Positions 23,078 through 23,750 of a stretch of 23,750 nucleotides of DNA are shown here, in pieces. The notes under the pieces are model-generated. The model searched no databases. It saw only the letters and a program-made list of their open reading frames with translations, and was not told where the DNA came from. The stretch is from a virus: positions 1 to 23,750 of the IMG/VR virus record IMGVR_UViG_3300026094_000037, one strand, 5' to 3'. Position 1 is the stretch's first letter. Each line of letters begins with the position of its first letter. Made by a program: the position numbers and the translations under genes.

Positions 23078-23750
23078 TTAACCAAACATTAGGGTGAGTT
23101 CGATTAGGATTTCGTTGTATTCTTCTTCGTCTACGAATCTAGAAGTACCTGCAGAATCAATCCAGATTGAGCCATCCCAGGTTTCTAGAAATTCAAGGTC
23201 GGTGTTAAATCTTGTATCTCCGATTTCAGGATTTGCATATCTACCTGTAGTATCGCCTACGGGAACAACAACCCCTGAAGTTCCACTTATCTTGGTATAG
23301 CCAAGATCGGTATTAGTTATTAGAAAATTATCTGTCTCTAGTCTAGAAATTGCGGAATTATCAAAAACAAAATTATCAAAAACAAAATTGTCTGCTGTGG
23401 ATTTTTCTAACACAAGATTTTGATCAAGTTGAGAATTGGAAATCGTAGCGCCAATCGAAACATCATCTACTAAGAGTTCTGTAACATCAAGTCCTTGACT
23501 GTTTACATTCAAAATTTGTGCGTTGTTTGAGAATGCCTGAATTTCATTTGTTTGATTTGCTATTAGGCGTGTTTTTCTATCTGCAGAATATAGATTAGAA
23601 AAAGTAATTCTTTCCGGAACAAAACCTTCGAATAGTTGGTCCTCTAAATTAAACCTTATATCTGCAGCATTTTTCCCCAACAAGCTGTTATATTGAAATT
23701 CAGTACCAATAGGCAATTGTATTGCTTTAGAATTGCTGGAGAAATCTATT
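23078..23750 (-). CDS. 3' part of a fibre-like structural protein
   Basis: The frame is open to the right edge (residues IDFSSNSKAIQ precede the TTG at 23716), so the true start lies outside the window; about 223 residues are visible. The sequence is fibre-like: LEDQLFEGFVPERITFSNLY, then acidic beta repeats ending 'DNFVFDNFVFDNSAISRLET'. The C-terminus TDLGYTKISGTSGVVVPVGD, then TRFNTDLEFLETWDGSIWI, closely matches the C-terminal module of the adjacent 1241-residue protein (TDLGYVKFDGTSGLVIPIGQ, RLNTDDNRVEIWDGLNWI). The two are paralogous at least in this module. The stop TAA 23078-23080 is followed at once by a late-promoter-like motif. Likely a tail-fibre or baseplate protein; the family-specific role is unknown. 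Confidence 0.72.
   Translation of the reverse strand, partial: IDFSSNSKAIQLPIGTEFQYNSLLGKNAADIRFNLEDQLFEGFVPERITFSNLYSADRKTRLIANQTNEIQAFSNNAQILNVNSQGLDVTELLVDDVSIGATISNSQLDQNLVLEKSTADNFVFDNFVFDNSAISRLETDNFLITNTDLGYTKISGTSGVVVPVGDTTGRYANPEIGDTRFNTDLEFLETWDGSIWIDSAGTSRFVDEEEYNEILIELTLMFG
23356..23385. repeat. Perfect 15-bp tandem duplication
   Basis: AATTATCAAAAACAA occurs twice head to tail (23356-23370 and 23371-23385), followed by a further AATT. In the minus-strand gene it adds the five residues F-V-F-D-N a second time without breaking the frame. The paralogous stretch in the 1241-residue protein (DNFVIDNNAIS) has a single copy, so this is probably a recent slippage event. Confidence 0.9.

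Noticed and set aside
1-23750. Diversity-generating retroelement, CRISPR array, tRNA, integrase or transposon
   Set aside because: I looked for reverse-transcriptase motifs, spaced direct repeats, cloverleaf-like sequence and recombinase motifs and saw none. A computed template/variable-repeat search was not possible.

Overview
The window is part of the late, virion-structure region of a large contractile-tailed phage of the marine T4-like type. The host could be a marine cyanobacterium, SAR11 or another marine bacterium; the sequence does not settle it. Three things support this. There are many very long beta-rich proteins with fibre, beta-helix, LamG and beta-propeller modules. The minus-strand genes are tightly packed with overlapping stop/start codons. 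NATAAATA-like late promoter motifs sit in the few intergenic gaps. No host-like metabolic genes, integrase, transposase, tRNA or CRISPR array was found.

Almost everything is transcribed right to left on the minus strand. From the right edge: the 3' end of a fibre-like gene (23750-23078); a gap of about 125 bp with a late-promoter motif; a 1241-residue beta-helix/LamG protein (22952-19227); a 109-residue small structural protein (19223-18894); a 146-residue protein (18894-18454); and a giant 1832-residue protein (18454-12956). After a second promoter-bearing gap comes a giant 2341-residue paralogue (12925-5900), then a 106-residue protein (5883-5563), a 323-residue fibre protein (5550-4579), a 303-residue glycine-rich protein (4560-3649) and a 174-residue protein (3647-3123). 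Next is a short Cys-rich zinc-ribbon-like ORF without an ATG/GTG/TTG start (3112-2957). Last is a 700-residue fibre protein (2419-317) with a cupredoxin-like C-terminus.

Two genes are on the plus strand. A Nudix hydrolase (2496-2921) lies like a moron between minus-strand genes. The 3' end of another structural gene enters from the left (1-320) and meets the 700-residue gene with overlapping stop codons.

The two giants share one architecture: seven N-terminal Trp-rich repeats of about 50 residues, a beta-helix start with a GDELRST motif, a conserved beta-helix core, a beta-propeller with Asp-box-like motifs, GxGY repeats and a common C-terminal module. The larger has an extra alpha-helical region of several hundred residues. 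The most plausible joint role is a peripheral tail or baseplate fibre apparatus that recognises carbohydrate or other cell-surface targets, with the Gly-rich protein and the cupredoxin-tipped fibre as candidate adhesins. This is inferred from architecture. No gene here can be tied with certainty to a numbered T4 gene.
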